This document shows positions 32,903-41,654 of a stretch of 64,000 nucleotides of DNA, in pieces (within the stretch, counting starts at the first letter, position 1; the number at the start of each line of letters is the position of its first letter). Source of the stretch: JBOGOC01 sp050747525 (GTDB lineage: Bacteria > Acidobacteriota > Polarisedimenticolia > JACPZX01 > DASXTC01); the NCBI GenBank assembly GCA_050747525.1, contig JBOGOC010000026.1, positions 1-64,000 on the forward strand, in the 5' to 3' direction. Made by a program: the position numbers and the translations under genes. A model generated the notes under the pieces. It was not told where the DNA came from. It made no database searches and saw only the letters and a list, made by a program, of their open reading frames with translations.

Positions 32903-33711
32903 GCCTACGGAGGGCCGTGCTCCTGCTCGTGATCCTGACGGCCTTCGGCCTGACTGCCGGCGGCGCGTCCGCCCAGATCGGCATCGGCCAGGTCAACGGC
33001 ACCGTGTTCGACACCGGGCGCAAGGGGGTGCCGGGGCTTCCCGTCGCGGTCATCCCCGAGGACGGGCGCGCGCTCTACGGCACCAGCACCGATGCGGACG
33101 GGCGCTACGGCGTGAAGGGGATGCCGCCCGGGATCTACACCGTCATCGTGGCCGTGCCGGGAGGAGGCATGCGCAAGGACGGCATCCGCATCCGCCCGCT
33201 GTTCCGCAGCATCGTGGACTTCACCATGGGAACCACGCCGTCGCCTCTGACGCTCCCCGCGCTGAAGGCGGGACAGATCGCGCCGGCCGCGCCCGCCGCG
33301 GGCACGGTCCCGGCCGCCTCCCCGGGCCCCGAGGCCTCGGACACGGAGACTCCGGCCGCGCCTCCCACGGACGGGGACGCCCTGGGCATCACCCTCATGT
33401 GGTCCCTTCAGGGGCCCGAGCGCTCCTCGGCCCCCGATGCCTGGGTGGCGGCGATCCCGGTGCAGGGCTCGGGCGTGCTGCGGCGCGACCGCACCAATCC
33501 GGAGGGGGGCGCGCACCTGCTCGATGTCAGGGCCGGGACCTACAGCCTGCTGGTGAAGGCGGCCGGCTTCATGACCTGGAGGATGGGGCCGCTGCCGCTG
33601 GAAGGGGCCGGCGAGCTGAAGGTCCAGATGTCGCTCGTCCCCTACCCGATGGGGTTCAAGGGGACCATCGAGGACGTGCTGGTCCCGTGGGACCCGATCC
33701 CGCTGAAATGA
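32899..33711 (+). CDS. Secreted protein with two carboxypeptidase-regulatory-like domains
   Basis: 270 aa, ATG overlapping the upstream stop. Signal peptide VLLLVILTAFGLTAGGASAQ. The first beta-sandwich (NGTVFDTGRKGVPGLPVAV, TSTDADGRYGVKGMPPGIYTV) is a typical CarboxypepD_reg/DUF-type domain. An Ala/Pro-rich linker (about 115-160) leads to a second, more divergent copy (LLDVRAGTYSLLVKAAGFMTWRM). Such domains decorate exported proteins and aid folding or attachment. No catalytic domain is present. Confidence 0.72.
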   Translation: MSLRRAVLLLVILTAFGLTAGGASAQIGIGQVNGTVFDTGRKGVPGLPVAVIPEDGRALYGTSTDADGRYGVKGMPPGIYTVIVAVPGGGMRKDGIRIRPLFRSIVDFTMGTTPSPLTLPALKAGQIAPAAPAAGTVPAASPGPEASDTETPAAPPTDGDALGITLMWSLQGPERSSAPDAWVAAIPVQGSGVLRRDRTNPEGGAHLLDVRAGTYSLLVKAAGFMTWRMGPLPLEGAGELKVQMSLVPYPMGFKGTIEDVLVPWDPIPLK

Positions 33712-33720
33712 CGACGCCGA

Positions 33721-34893
33721 TCAGCGCTTGACCGCGTAGTACCCCCGACGCGTCTTGAGCTTGACTCCCTTGGCCTTGGCCTCGAGACGAATCTTGCGCC
33801 ACGTCCCGTCCATCGAGCGGTTGGTGGGCGAGTAGGTCAGGTAGTACTGGCTGCGCAGGTCCTCGGCGATCTGCCCGTAGACGTCGGACAGGCCGTTGGC
33901 ATTACTGGGGAAGAACGACCGGCCTCCCGTCTCGTCGGCCAGCTGCTTGAGGCTGCTGCGCACGCCCACGTCCAGCACCGTGGCTCCGAGGCCGATGGAA
34001 TAGATGATGACGTCGTGGGTCTTCGTCCACTCCAGGACCTTGTTGTAGGAGAAGCGGCTGTTGGTGTCGGCCCCGTCGGTGAGCAGGATGATCGTCTTGC
34101 GCCCCTCGATGCCGCGCAGCTTGCGGTACGAGGCGTAGATGGCGTCGTAGAGCGCGGTCCCGCCCTCCGCGTCGGTCCCCTCGACGGCCTGGGCCAGCTG
34201 GGCGTGATCGGACGTCAGCTCCTGCACCAGGTACACGTTCTCGTCGAAGTCCACGACCAGAGCCTTGTCCTCGGGGCGCAGCGTGGCCACGAACGACTTG
34301 GCGGCGTCCTTCACCGTGTCGAGCTCCTCGCGCATGCTGCCCGATGTGTCCATCACCAGGGCCATGGTGATGGGGCGGCTCTCCAGCGAGAACTCCACGA
34401 TGTCCTGCTGCTTGTCGTCCTCGAAGAGCAGGAAGTCTTCCTTGGTGAGCCCGGCCACGAAGTGGCGGTCGTCGTCGATGGCGCTGGTGGTCACCAGCAC
34501 GCGGTCCACCAGCTCGCGGTAGTCGATGTTGAGCTTGCGGGTCACGACGGTGGCGCGCGCCTCGTCGTTGTCCGCGGAGACCGCCCGGGCCTCGATCACC
34601 CAGGAGCGCGGCTCGTCGCCGAAGTCATGGAACACCTCGTAGGGCGGCTCGCGATCGATGTAGACCAGCTTGCCGCCGATGGAGAACTCCACGCGCACGC
34701 CGCGCACCTCTTCGGTGTGCGTCACCTCGGCGAGCACCCGCGCCTTTCCGAAGATGAAGTCGTTGTTGACCGGCTCGGTGATCTTCACGGTCAGCTTGCG
34801 CACCGGCATGGGCTTCCCCTGACCCCACGCAACGGACCACGCCAGAACCGGGAGCAGCACCAGCACGGCCAGGGCGCGCGGCATGTGCCTCAT
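33721..34893 (-). CDS. Secreted VWA-domain protein, acidobacterial VWFA-related type
   Basis: 390 aa with signal peptide (LAVLVLLPVLAWSVAWG). An N-terminal Ig-like region (KITEPVNNDFIFGKARVLAEV) is followed by the VWA domain. The MIDAS is intact: VMDTSGSMREEL, GGTALYDAI and LLTDGADTNS. The end (LRSQYYLTYSPTN, WRKIRLEAKAKGVKLKTRRGYY) is the signature of the acidobacterial VWFA-related family. It binds a divalent metal and probably protein partners at the envelope. The ATG overlaps the stop of the TPR gene (ATGA), suggesting the two act together. Confidence 0.88.
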   Translation of the reverse strand: MRHMPRALAVLVLLPVLAWSVAWGQGKPMPVRKLTVKITEPVNNDFIFGKARVLAEVTHTEEVRGVRVEFSIGGKLVYIDREPPYEVFHDFGDEPRSWVIEARAVSADNDEARATVVTRKLNIDYRELVDRVLVTTSAIDDDRHFVAGLTKEDFLLFEDDKQQDIVEFSLESRPITMALVMDTSGSMREELDTVKDAAKSFVATLRPEDKALVVDFDENVYLVQELTSDHAQLAQAVEGTDAEGGTALYDAIYASYRKLRGIEGRKTIILLTDGADTNSRFSYNKVLEWTKTHDVIIYSIGLGATVLDVGVRSSLKQLADETGGRSFFPSNANGLSDVYGQIAEDLRSQYYLTYSPTNRSMDGTWRKIRLEAKAKGVKLKTRRGYYAVKR

Positions 34894-36455
34894 GGGGCCG
34901 CTCCTCCGGGCACGCCGTTGTCGAGCGCCTTGAGCAGGCGCTCGGCGCGCTGGCGCTCTTCGGCCCCTTCTTCCATGAGGGACAGGGACGAGCGCAGCGC
35001 CTCGATCGCCTCGAGCCGCTGTCCGTGAATGGCGTACAGGTTGGCCAGGTACGCCAGGGGGCGCGGGTCTCCGGGGCGCGCCTTCTGGGCGGACCGGAAG
35101 GCCGACTCGGCGCCCGCGACGTCTCCGGTCACGGTGCGCGCCAGCCCCAGGTTGATCAGGACGTCGGGATTGCCGGGCGTCACGGTGAGCAGCTTCTCGC
35201 AGGCTGCGGCCGCCTCCTCGAACAGGCCCGATCGCAGCGCGCTGTAGGCGAGCCGGCCGAGGATGGCCGTGTCCGTGGGCACCGGTGGGCCCGGCGCGGC
35301 GCCCTCGGGCGCGGCCTCGGGCAGGATGGCCAGGGCTTCCTGGAGGTCGAGCACGGCGGCCGCGTTGTTGCCGATCGCCGTGCGCAGATCGGCGCGCGCG
35401 ACCAGGTCGGCCCGGGTGCGCGGGCCCGCCTCCAGCTTCGTGGCGAGATCCGCCAGCGTGGCCGCCTCGGCGGCCATCGAATCCTTCATCTCGCGCATCT
35501 TCGCCTGGGTGCGGGCATCTTCCACCTGGCGCGCGAGGCCGGCCTCCAGGACGACCATGGCGTCGGGGAGCATCTCCATTCGCCGCAGCAGCCCCGCCTT
35601 GGCCACGTAGGCGTCCAGGTAGTCGGGGTCCAGGGCGAGCGCCTTGTCGTACTCGCGGCCGGCCTGCACCAGGTTGTCCAGGTCCTGGAAGACCGCGCCG
35701 ATGGTGACCGGGTGCCAGGCGTTTCCTTTCTCCAGCAGCTCGGCCTGGCGAAGCGCGGCGATGGCCTCGTTGCCCAGACGCTGGCGGGCGTAGGCGACCC
35801 CCAGGCGGTTGTAGGCGGCCGCGAAATCGGGGCGCACCTTGATGGCCTGCAGGAACAGATCGATCGCTTCGTTGTGCCTGCCTTCGCGCATCAGCAGGTC
35901 GCCCAGGTTCATGGACGCATCGGGGAAGCCCGGGTTCAGCTCGATCGCCCGGCGGTAGCTCTCGATCGCCTTCTCCGTGTCCCCCGCGGCCTCGGCGGCG
36001 CGCGCCAGCCCGTCGATGGCCGGGGCGTAGTCGTTCTGCTGCTCCATGGCGCGGTGGTACTCCGCGAGCGCCTCGGCGGGGTCGCCCCGCTTCAGGTAGC
36101 AGTCACCCAGGGTGACCCGCGCCTGGAGGTTGGCCGGGTCCAGCTCGAGCGCCACCTGGAGCGGCTCGATGGCCATCTGGTACTGGCGATCCGCCTTGTA
36201 GGCCAGCCCCAGGTAGTAGTAGGCGCGAAACGAGTTGAGGGCCACGTTGGTGACCTTCTCCAGCATGGCGATGGCGTCCTTGGCGCGGCCCTCCTTGACG
36301 GCCACGATGCCGTCGTTGAGGAGCTTGAACATGCGGGCCTTGATCTCCTGGGAACGGGAGACCTCGGCCCGGACCGGGAACGGGACGAGAAGGGCCGCAA
36401 GCACCAGGGCCGGGGCCAGCCATCGGGCGCCATGAAAGGAGGATCGCGGCGGCAT
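34890..36455 (-). CDS. Secreted TPR-repeat protein
   Basis: 521 aa, signal peptide (WLAPALVLAALLVPFPVRA). About nine TPR units are visible, such as AYYYLGLAYKADRQYQMAIEP, AIESYRRAIELNPGFPDASMN, AYNRLGVAYARQRLGNEAI and PDVLINLGLARTVTGDVAGA. It is probably a periplasmic scaffold working with the co-translated VWA protein, as in Bat-type aerotolerance modules, though no Bat membership can be claimed. The start ATG lies seven bases from an extended -10, so the mRNA should be leaderless. Confidence 0.85.
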   Translation of the reverse strand: MPPRSSFHGARWLAPALVLAALLVPFPVRAEVSRSQEIKARMFKLLNDGIVAVKEGRAKDAIAMLEKVTNVALNSFRAYYYLGLAYKADRQYQMAIEPLQVALELDPANLQARVTLGDCYLKRGDPAEALAEYHRAMEQQNDYAPAIDGLARAAEAAGDTEKAIESYRRAIELNPGFPDASMNLGDLLMREGRHNEAIDLFLQAIKVRPDFAAAYNRLGVAYARQRLGNEAIAALRQAELLEKGNAWHPVTIGAVFQDLDNLVQAGREYDKALALDPDYLDAYVAKAGLLRRMEMLPDAMVVLEAGLARQVEDARTQAKMREMKDSMAAEAATLADLATKLEAGPRTRADLVARADLRTAIGNNAAAVLDLQEALAILPEAAPEGAAPGPPVPTDTAILGRLAYSALRSGLFEEAAAACEKLLTVTPGNPDVLINLGLARTVTGDVAGAESAFRSAQKARPGDPRPLAYLANLYAIHGQRLEAIEALRSSLSLMEEGAEERQRAERLLKALDNGVPGGAAP

Positions 36456-36462
36456 GAACGGG

Positions 36463-36471
36463 ACTATAGCA
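36463..36471 (-). promoter_or_regulatory. Extended -10, leaderless promoter of the TPR/VWA operon
   Basis: Minus-strand TGCTATAGT followed by seven bases and the ATG at 36455. Confidence 0.6.
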
Positions 36472-36499
36472 TCGCCCCTTTCCGGTCACCTCGAAGTCG

Positions 36500-37180
36500 C
36501 TATTTCTTCTTCGAGAACGCCTCCTTCACCTGCTTCTCGATGTTCTTGTAGTTCTTGTCCAGGAGCTTGTACTCCTCGTCGGTGAGGATCCGGAACGGCA
36601 CGCGGATGGTGCTCTGCGCCAGCTTCACGTTGAGCCAGTGCTGGCCGCGCGTGATCCCTCCCGGCACGCGGAAGTAGAGCCGGCCCATGCAGGCCCGCCC
36701 GGGGTCGAGCTCCACCTTGTCCCAGGCGGGGGCCGGAGAGTCCAGGTCGGAGAAGAAGCCGACCCGGCACGCCTCGCGCGCGCTGGGCGGGAAGTAGTTG
36801 ATCGAGTCGGTCTGCACCTTCGCCCGGTTCACCAGCGCGTCGACGGGGGCCTCGCGGAACTCCGTGATGGTGGCCAGCGGGATCGCCTTTCCGTCGGGGG
36901 TTTCCAGCGACAGTGCCTCGCGCGGCATATCGTAGCGGGGCACGCCGTCACGCAGCGTGAAACCGGCCTCGAGCAGCATCCATTCCGTGCCGACCGAGTG
37001 GTTTGCCATGCGGTACCCGAGGATGGCGTACCCCTCGTTGTTGTACGCGGCGCGGACGAAGCGCCCCTCCATGGTCATGATCTGGGGCACTCCGGGCTGG
37101 GGGATCTGCACCTTCGGGGGCTCTTCGGCCGCGAGCATCAGGCCGACCGCAGCCAGCGCCACCAGGGAACTCGTCGTCAT
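36500..37180 (-). CDS. Secreted protein of unknown function
   Basis: 226 aa, AGGAGGTCCCT Shine-Dalgarno, short signal peptide (SLVALAAVGLMLAAEE). Contains TMEGRFVRAAYNNEGYAILGYRM and GRLYFRVPGGITRGQHWLNVK, a mainly beta profile, and a Lys-rich coiled C-terminus (EEYKLLDKNYKNIEKQVKEAF). Two cysteines may form a disulfide. Not recognised. It is on the same strand as the TPR/VWA operon and 44 bases ahead of it, so could be functionally linked. Confidence 0.6.
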   Translation of the reverse strand: MTTSSLVALAAVGLMLAAEEPPKVQIPQPGVPQIMTMEGRFVRAAYNNEGYAILGYRMANHSVGTEWMLLEAGFTLRDGVPRYDMPREALSLETPDGKAIPLATITEFREAPVDALVNRAKVQTDSINYFPPSAREACRVGFFSDLDSPAPAWDKVELDPGRACMGRLYFRVPGGITRGQHWLNVKLAQSTIRVPFRILTDEEYKLLDKNYKNIEKQVKEAFSKKK

Positions 37181-37391
37181 AGGGACCTCCTTCGTGCGGC
37201 CACGCCGGGTGCCACTGGCCGGAATGGTGCGATGCTACCGGAGATGACGGAGCCCGTCCAACGCGGACACCCCCCTCACGAGCGAGGAACAATCTCCGCG
37301 CCACGATGGGAAGAATCCGGTAACCTGGGGCGCAGGCGGCACGTTCTGCAGTCAGATGGCCACCCGCATGGGCGGGGGCCGGGAGGGGACC

Positions 37392-37877
37392 ATGGCCGGA
37401 ACCGAGATGGTGGTCATCAATGTCCTGGGAACGTGCGTCGTCGTGTGCTTCATCTTCTGGGTCGTGATAAACGGGCGCCAGAAGACCCGCACCATCCAGG
37501 CCATGTCCGAGTTCCACAACCGGCTCCTGGAAAAGATCGGGTCCGCCAAAGACTTCGCCGACTTCATGCAGTCCGACGGGGGGGCCCGCTTCCTGGAATC
37601 GATGACCCTGGAACGGACCGACCCGAACCAGCGTATTCTGGGCTCGATCCAGACCGGCGCCGTGCTGCTGACGCTGGGTCTGGGGCTGATCGGCTGTGCC
37701 TTTTTCACGGGGAAGGGGTTCGAGATCTGGATGTTCCTGGGATCGGTCTCGGGCTCGCTGGGGCTGGGATTCCTGATCTCGTCCGCCGTGACGTACCACC
37801 TGTCACGAAGCCTGGGGCTGCTGGCGGGCAGGCGTCCGGGAAGCGAGACACGGACCGAACCGTATCGAGGGGCGTGA
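37392..37877 (+). CDS. Two- to three-helix membrane protein of unknown function
   Basis: 161 aa from ATG 37392, which follows GGGAGGGG; an in-frame ATG at 37356 has no such site. TM helices: VVINVLGTCVVVCFIFWVV near the N-terminus, then AVLLTLGLGLIGCAFFTG and IWMFLGSVSGSLGLGFLISS. The cytoplasmic loop between (ARFLESMTLERTDPNQRILGSI) resembles small inner-membrane proteins found upstream of ECF sigma genes in Acidobacteriota. The sigma gene starts 15 bases later, so it is probably the first gene of that operon. Confidence 0.65.
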   Translation: MAGTEMVVINVLGTCVVVCFIFWVVINGRQKTRTIQAMSEFHNRLLEKIGSAKDFADFMQSDGGARFLESMTLERTDPNQRILGSIQTGAVLLTLGLGLIGCAFFTGKGFEIWMFLGSVSGSLGLGFLISSAVTYHLSRSLGLLAGRRPGSETRTEPYRGA

Positions 37878-37892
37878 GGTGACCGGGGCGCG

Positions 37893-38462
37893 ATGAGGCA
37901 CGATGAGACGCTGGCCATGGATGCGCTGATGGCGCTCGAGCGGGAGGCCTCCGCATCCGGAATGACCGAGGCGCAGTTCCGCGCCTTCTACGACCAGACC
38001 GCCGCGCGCATCTGGTCCTACCTGCGCCGGCTGACCGGCAGCGAGGCGCTGGCCGACGACCTTCTCCAGGACACGTACGTGCGTTTCCTGGGATCGTCGT
38101 TCCGCGCCGGCGAGGAGAACCAGACGCTGTCCTATCTCTACCGCATCGCCACCAACCTGGTGCGGGATCATGCCCGCAAGCACCGCCGGGAAGTGCTCGT
38201 GGAGTCGGCCCCCGAGCATGCGTCCACCCCGCGCGCGGACGCCCGGCTCGACATGCAGCGGGTCTTCGAACGTCTCAAGCCGCGCGAGCGTTCCCTGCTC
38301 TGGCTCGCTCACGTGGAGGGCCTGAGCCACGAGGAGATCTCCCGGCGGACCGGCGTGGCCGAGCGCAGCGTGCGCGTGGTGCTGTTCCGCGCGCGGCAGA
38401 AGCTGGGAGATCTTCTGAAGCGACGCGGCCTGATGCAGGGCGCGCGGAGGGACGTGTCGTGA
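37893..38462 (+). CDS. ECF-type RNA polymerase sigma factor
   Basis: 189 aa. Region 2: AFYDQTAARIWSYLRRLTG, ADDLLQDTYVRFLGS (DDxxQD core) and TLSYLYRIATNLVRDHARKH. Region 4: RERSLLWLAHVEGLSHEEIS and RSVRVVLFRARQKLGDLL. The two are joined by a short linker without region 3, as in ECF sigmas. The GTGA overlap with the next gene, a small membrane protein with a Cys/His cluster, is the classic sigma/anti-sigma layout, so activity is probably controlled by sequestration at the membrane. Confidence 0.93.
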   Translation: MRHDETLAMDALMALEREASASGMTEAQFRAFYDQTAARIWSYLRRLTGSEALADDLLQDTYVRFLGSSFRAGEENQTLSYLYRIATNLVRDHARKHRREVLVESAPEHASTPRADARLDMQRVFERLKPRERSLLWLAHVEGLSHEEISRRTGVAERSVRVVLFRARQKLGDLLKRRGLMQGARRDVS

Positions 38463-38917
38463 GCTGCCCCTTCGAAGACCGCACCGTGAGCCTGGCCGTG
38501 AGCGACCCGGCCGACCCCTGGCTCGCCGGGCATGTCTCGTCGTGCGCAGGCTGCGCCGAGCTGATCGAGATGACGCGCGTCATGCACGACCTGGCGGATC
38601 CGGGTCCCGTCCCCCACCGCCTTCCTTCGGCGGGACAGGTCTGGTTCAAGGCCCGCGTGGCCGCCCGCCGCGCCGCGGAGGAGAAGGCGCTGCGCCCGCT
38701 GCGCATCGTCGAGAGCGCGGGACTGGCGGTGGCGCTGCTGGTGGCGGCGGCCGGGCTTGCCGGCATCTGGCGCATGATGCCGGCCATGATGAACAGCGTG
38801 TCCGCCTCGGCGGCCGAGACGGCGCCCACGCTGCTCAACGGCTCCCTGGCGGTCACCATCGGGGTGTCGGCCCTGATCGTGGCAATGGCGGTGCACCGGC
38901 TGCTCGCGCGCCGCTGA
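38459..38917 (+). CDS. Probable anti-sigma factor (zinc-finger-like, membrane)
   Basis: 152 aa, GTG inside the sigma-factor stop. The N-terminal cytoplasmic part has H-x-x-x-C-x-x-C (HVSSCAGCAELI), the ZAS-type anti-sigma zinc motif, with an earlier Cys (SCPFED). Two TM helices follow: GLAVALLVAAAGLAGIW and GSLAVTIGVSALIVAMAV. Identification rests on the motif plus the coupling to the sigma gene. Confidence 0.75.
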   Translation: MSCPFEDRTVSLAVSDPADPWLAGHVSSCAGCAELIEMTRVMHDLADPGPVPHRLPSAGQVWFKARVAARRAAEEKALRPLRIVESAGLAVALLVAAAGLAGIWRMMPAMMNSVSASAAETAPTLLNGSLAVTIGVSALIVAMAVHRLLARR

Positions 38918-38924
38918 GGGCCGC

Positions 38925-38930
38925 TATACT
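38925..38930 (+). promoter_or_regulatory. -10 element, leaderless promoter of the M48 protease gene
   Basis: TATACT followed by exactly six bases and the GTG at 38937; the upstream bases GC replace TGC. Fits the leaderless layout seen at four other starts. Confidence 0.5.
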
Positions 38931-38936
38931 CCCGGC

Positions 38937-40223
38937 GTGATCGCTCCCGCCCGACTCGTGCCGGCGATCCTGCCGGCTCTTCTTTTCTGTGCCGCCGCTC
39001 TCACCACCTTTGCGGACGCGCCCCCCGAGGCTCCGGCGTCCGTATCGGTCGCCCCGGCCGGCGATCCGGCCTCTCCCGAGGCGCTCGGCAGAACCCCTGA
39101 GCAGCACGCCACCGCGCGTCGCTACGCGCGCCAGGGCTGGACGCTGTGGTTCGTGCAGGCCCTGGGGGGCATGGCCATCCTGGCTGTGCTCACCCTGACC
39201 GGGACGGCCGGCCGGATCGAGGGACGGCTCGCGCCATGGCTCCCCCCCGGCTGGCGCCGCGACGCCGCTGTGGCGGTGACGGTCCTGGCGTTGCTCCACG
39301 TGCTGCAGTTTCCCCTGGATGTCGTGCGCCACCAGCGCGAGGTGTCCTACGGGTTCGCCACCCAGACGTTCGGCGCGTGGCTCCTGGATCGCTTCAAGAT
39401 GGCGGGGGTCGAGACGGCGCTGGCGCTGGTCGCCGTGGTCCCCCTGTTCGCCGCCATGCGGCGCCTGCCCCGCTGGTGGTGGGCCGCCGGCGCGGCGGGC
39501 GGCGTCGTGCTCACCATCTTCGTGGCCGCCGTCATGCCGGTCTTCATCGCGCCGCTCTTCAACACCTTCCAGCCGCTTCCTCAGGGGCCGCTGCGCTCCC
39601 GCATCGAGGCGATGGCCCGCGCGCACGGCATCCCGGACGCCGGCATCTTCCAGGTGGACGCCTCGCGCCAGTCACTGCACGACAACGCCTACGTGGCGGG
39701 GCTGCTCGGCACCGAGCGCATCGTGCTGTACGACACGCTCATCGACGCCTACACCCCAGAGCAGGTCCTGTTCGTGCTGGGACACGAGATCGGCCACGAT
39801 CGGCTGGCCCACATCTGGAAAGGGATCGGCACGGCTTCAGCCGCCCTGATCGGCGGGTTCTGGCTGCTGTGGAGGCTGCTCCCCTGGATGACGCGCGCCG
39901 CGGGAGCGCGCGCCCGCATCGAGGCCTCCCCCTCGGCCGCGCTCCTGCCGCTGGTGATGCTGTACGCCTCGGTGTGCGGGTTCGTCCTTCAGCCGGTGGC
40001 CGGCGGCGTCTCGCGCCATCTCGAGCACCAGGCCGATCTGTACGCGCTGCGCGCGGTGGCCGGCGAGCCCGGATGGCGCGACACGGCGGTATCGTCCTTC
40101 CAGAAGATGGCCGCGCGCAACCTCTCCGATCCCGACCCGCCCGCCTGGATCGAGTGGTTCCTCTACTCGCACCCCAGCGCGGGGAGGCGCATACGCTTCT
40201 GCGCCGCCTGGCAGCCGGGATGA
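38937..40223 (+). CDS. M48-family membrane metallopeptidase (Ste24/CAAX protease-like)
   Basis: 428 aa, GTG start. A signal-like N-terminus and several TM helices (VQALGGMAILAVLTL, AVAVTVLALLHVLQF, AGGVVLTIFVAAVMPVF) surround the catalytic site FVLGHEIGHDRLAH (HExxH near residue 282), with the third ligand in SRHLEHQADLYALR. Before it are the Ste24-typical YGFATQTFGAWLLDRFK and FIAPLFNTFQPLP. In bacteria such enzymes act in membrane-protein quality control. Position after a sigma/anti-sigma pair allows a role in regulated proteolysis, but it has its own promoter. Confidence 0.9.
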   Translation: MIAPARLVPAILPALLFCAAALTTFADAPPEAPASVSVAPAGDPASPEALGRTPEQHATARRYARQGWTLWFVQALGGMAILAVLTLTGTAGRIEGRLAPWLPPGWRRDAAVAVTVLALLHVLQFPLDVVRHQREVSYGFATQTFGAWLLDRFKMAGVETALALVAVVPLFAAMRRLPRWWWAAGAAGGVVLTIFVAAVMPVFIAPLFNTFQPLPQGPLRSRIEAMARAHGIPDAGIFQVDASRQSLHDNAYVAGLLGTERIVLYDTLIDAYTPEQVLFVLGHEIGHDRLAHIWKGIGTASAALIGGFWLLWRLLPWMTRAAGARARIEASPSAALLPLVMLYASVCGFVLQPVAGGVSRHLEHQADLYALRAVAGEPGWRDTAVSSFQKMAARNLSDPDPPAWIEWFLYSHPSAGRRIRFCAAWQPG

Positions 40224-40283
40224 GCGCCGTGCGCCTGATGACGCCCGGGGCGCTGGAGGATTGCGAAGGGCCGGCTCCGCCGG

Positions 40284-41654
40284 CTAGGCTTCCGGCGCCC
40301 CGATCTCTTTCCGGATGACCGCGGCCAGCTCGTCGGCGAGCGCCTGGACCATCTCCTTGTCGGTGGCCTCGATCATGACGCGGGCGAGCGGCTCGGTGCC
40401 CGAATAGCGCAGCACCAGCCGCCCCGAGCTGCCCAGACGCTCGCGCACGCGCGTGGCGGCGTCCCCGATGACGGGGTGAGACTCGAGGTCGGGCCGCCGG
40501 CTCACCGGCACATTCAGCAAAACCTGAGGGTAGGCCTGCACGCGCGAGAGCCAGCCCGCCGGCGTCTCGCCGCTCGCGCGCATCACCTCGGTGAGCCTCA
40601 GCGCCGTCAGGATGCCGTCTCCCGTGGTGGCCCGATCGGAGAAGATGATGTGCCCCGACTGCTCACCGCCCAGCACCGCTCCCGTGCGCAGCATCTCTTC
40701 CAGGACGTACTTGTCTCCCACCTGGGTGCGATTGAGCCGAACCCCCAGATCGGTCAGGCCGCGCTCGAGCCACAGGTTGCTCATGACCGTGGACACCACC
40801 AGGTCCCCGGAGAGCCGGCCGTGGCGCTTGAGGTGGGCTGCCGCCTGGTACATCAGAACGTCGCCGTCGGCCACGCGGCCGTCGTGGGCCACGAAGAGGC
40901 ACCGGTCGGCGTCTCCATCGAACGCGATCCCGAAGTCTCCTCCGTCGGCGGCAAGGGTGCGCGCGAGGCCCTCCGGATGAAGGGAGCCGCATCCGCTGTT
41001 GATGTTGCGTCCGTCGGGCGTGGTGAACAGCGTGGTGACGGTGGCCCCCAGCTGGCTGAACACCTGAGGCCCCAGCACGCTGGCGGCTCCGTTGGCGCAG
41101 TCCATCACCACCTTCAGCCCCGCGAACGACGTCTCGGGCTGGAGCGACTCGCGCAGGAAGGCGGCGTACTGTTCCAGCAATCCCTCCGGAGCCGCGGGAG
41201 GCGGGGCCGGCGAGTACTCGGCGGAGGGAAGCCCATCGCCACCGTCCAGCACCGCCGACTCGATGCCGGCCTCGTCCGCGTCGGCGAGCTTGTATCCCGA
41301 AGACGAGAAGATCTTGATGCCGTTGTCCCGGTACGGATTGTGCGAGGCGGAGATCATGATCCCGGCGTCGAAGCCGCCGGTGCGGGTGAGAAGCGCGACG
41401 CCGGGAGTGGGGATCACGCCCACCGCTTCGCACGACGCTCCTCCGCGCCGCGCACCCGAGGAAATGCATCGCTCGATCCAGTCCCCGGACTCGCGCGTGT
41501 CGCGCCCGATCAGGATGCGTGGGGGACGGGGACGGCTGCGGGCCAGCAGCGTGCGGGCCAGCGCCGCTCCCACGCGGGTGACCACGGATGGGTCGAGCGG
41601 GAACACGCCCGCGGTGCCGCGGATGCCATCGGTCCCGAACAGCCGTTTGCTCAT
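40284..41654 (-). CDS. glmM: Phosphoglucosamine mutase
   Basis: 456 aa from ATG 41654, which overlaps the cdaR stop. Converts glucosamine-6-P to glucosamine-1-P. Motifs: LFGTDGIRGTAG, the active-site serine loop GIMISASHNPYRDNGIKIF, the metal loop IAFDGDADRCL, the sugar-binding GEQSGHIIF and the phosphate-binding RYSGTEPLARVMIE. It is the last gene of the tilS-ftsH-folP-cdaA-cdaR-glmM operon. In Firmicutes GlmM binds and inhibits CdaA, and the gene order here preserves that partnership. Confidence 0.97.
   Translation of the reverse strand: MSKRLFGTDGIRGTAGVFPLDPSVVTRVGAALARTLLARSRPRPPRILIGRDTRESGDWIERCISSGARRGGASCEAVGVIPTPGVALLTRTGGFDAGIMISASHNPYRDNGIKIFSSSGYKLADADEAGIESAVLDGGDGLPSAEYSPAPPPAAPEGLLEQYAAFLRESLQPETSFAGLKVVMDCANGAASVLGPQVFSQLGATVTTLFTTPDGRNINSGCGSLHPEGLARTLAADGGDFGIAFDGDADRCLFVAHDGRVADGDVLMYQAAAHLKRHGRLSGDLVVSTVMSNLWLERGLTDLGVRLNRTQVGDKYVLEEMLRTGAVLGGEQSGHIIFSDRATTGDGILTALRLTEVMRASGETPAGWLSRVQAYPQVLLNVPVSRRPDLESHPVIGDAATRVRERLGSSGRLVLRYSGTEPLARVMIEATDKEMVQALADELAAVIRKEIGAPEA

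Noticed and set aside
33721..36455. Calling the VWA/TPR pair a Bat aerotolerance operon
   Set aside because: No MoxR ATPase or BatA/B-type membrane VWA proteins are present; the VWA protein is of the exported acidobacterial type.
40260..40290. GC hairpin (GCCGGCTCCGCCGGC) after glmM as terminator
   Set aside because: No T-run follows on either strand; kept out for lack of support.
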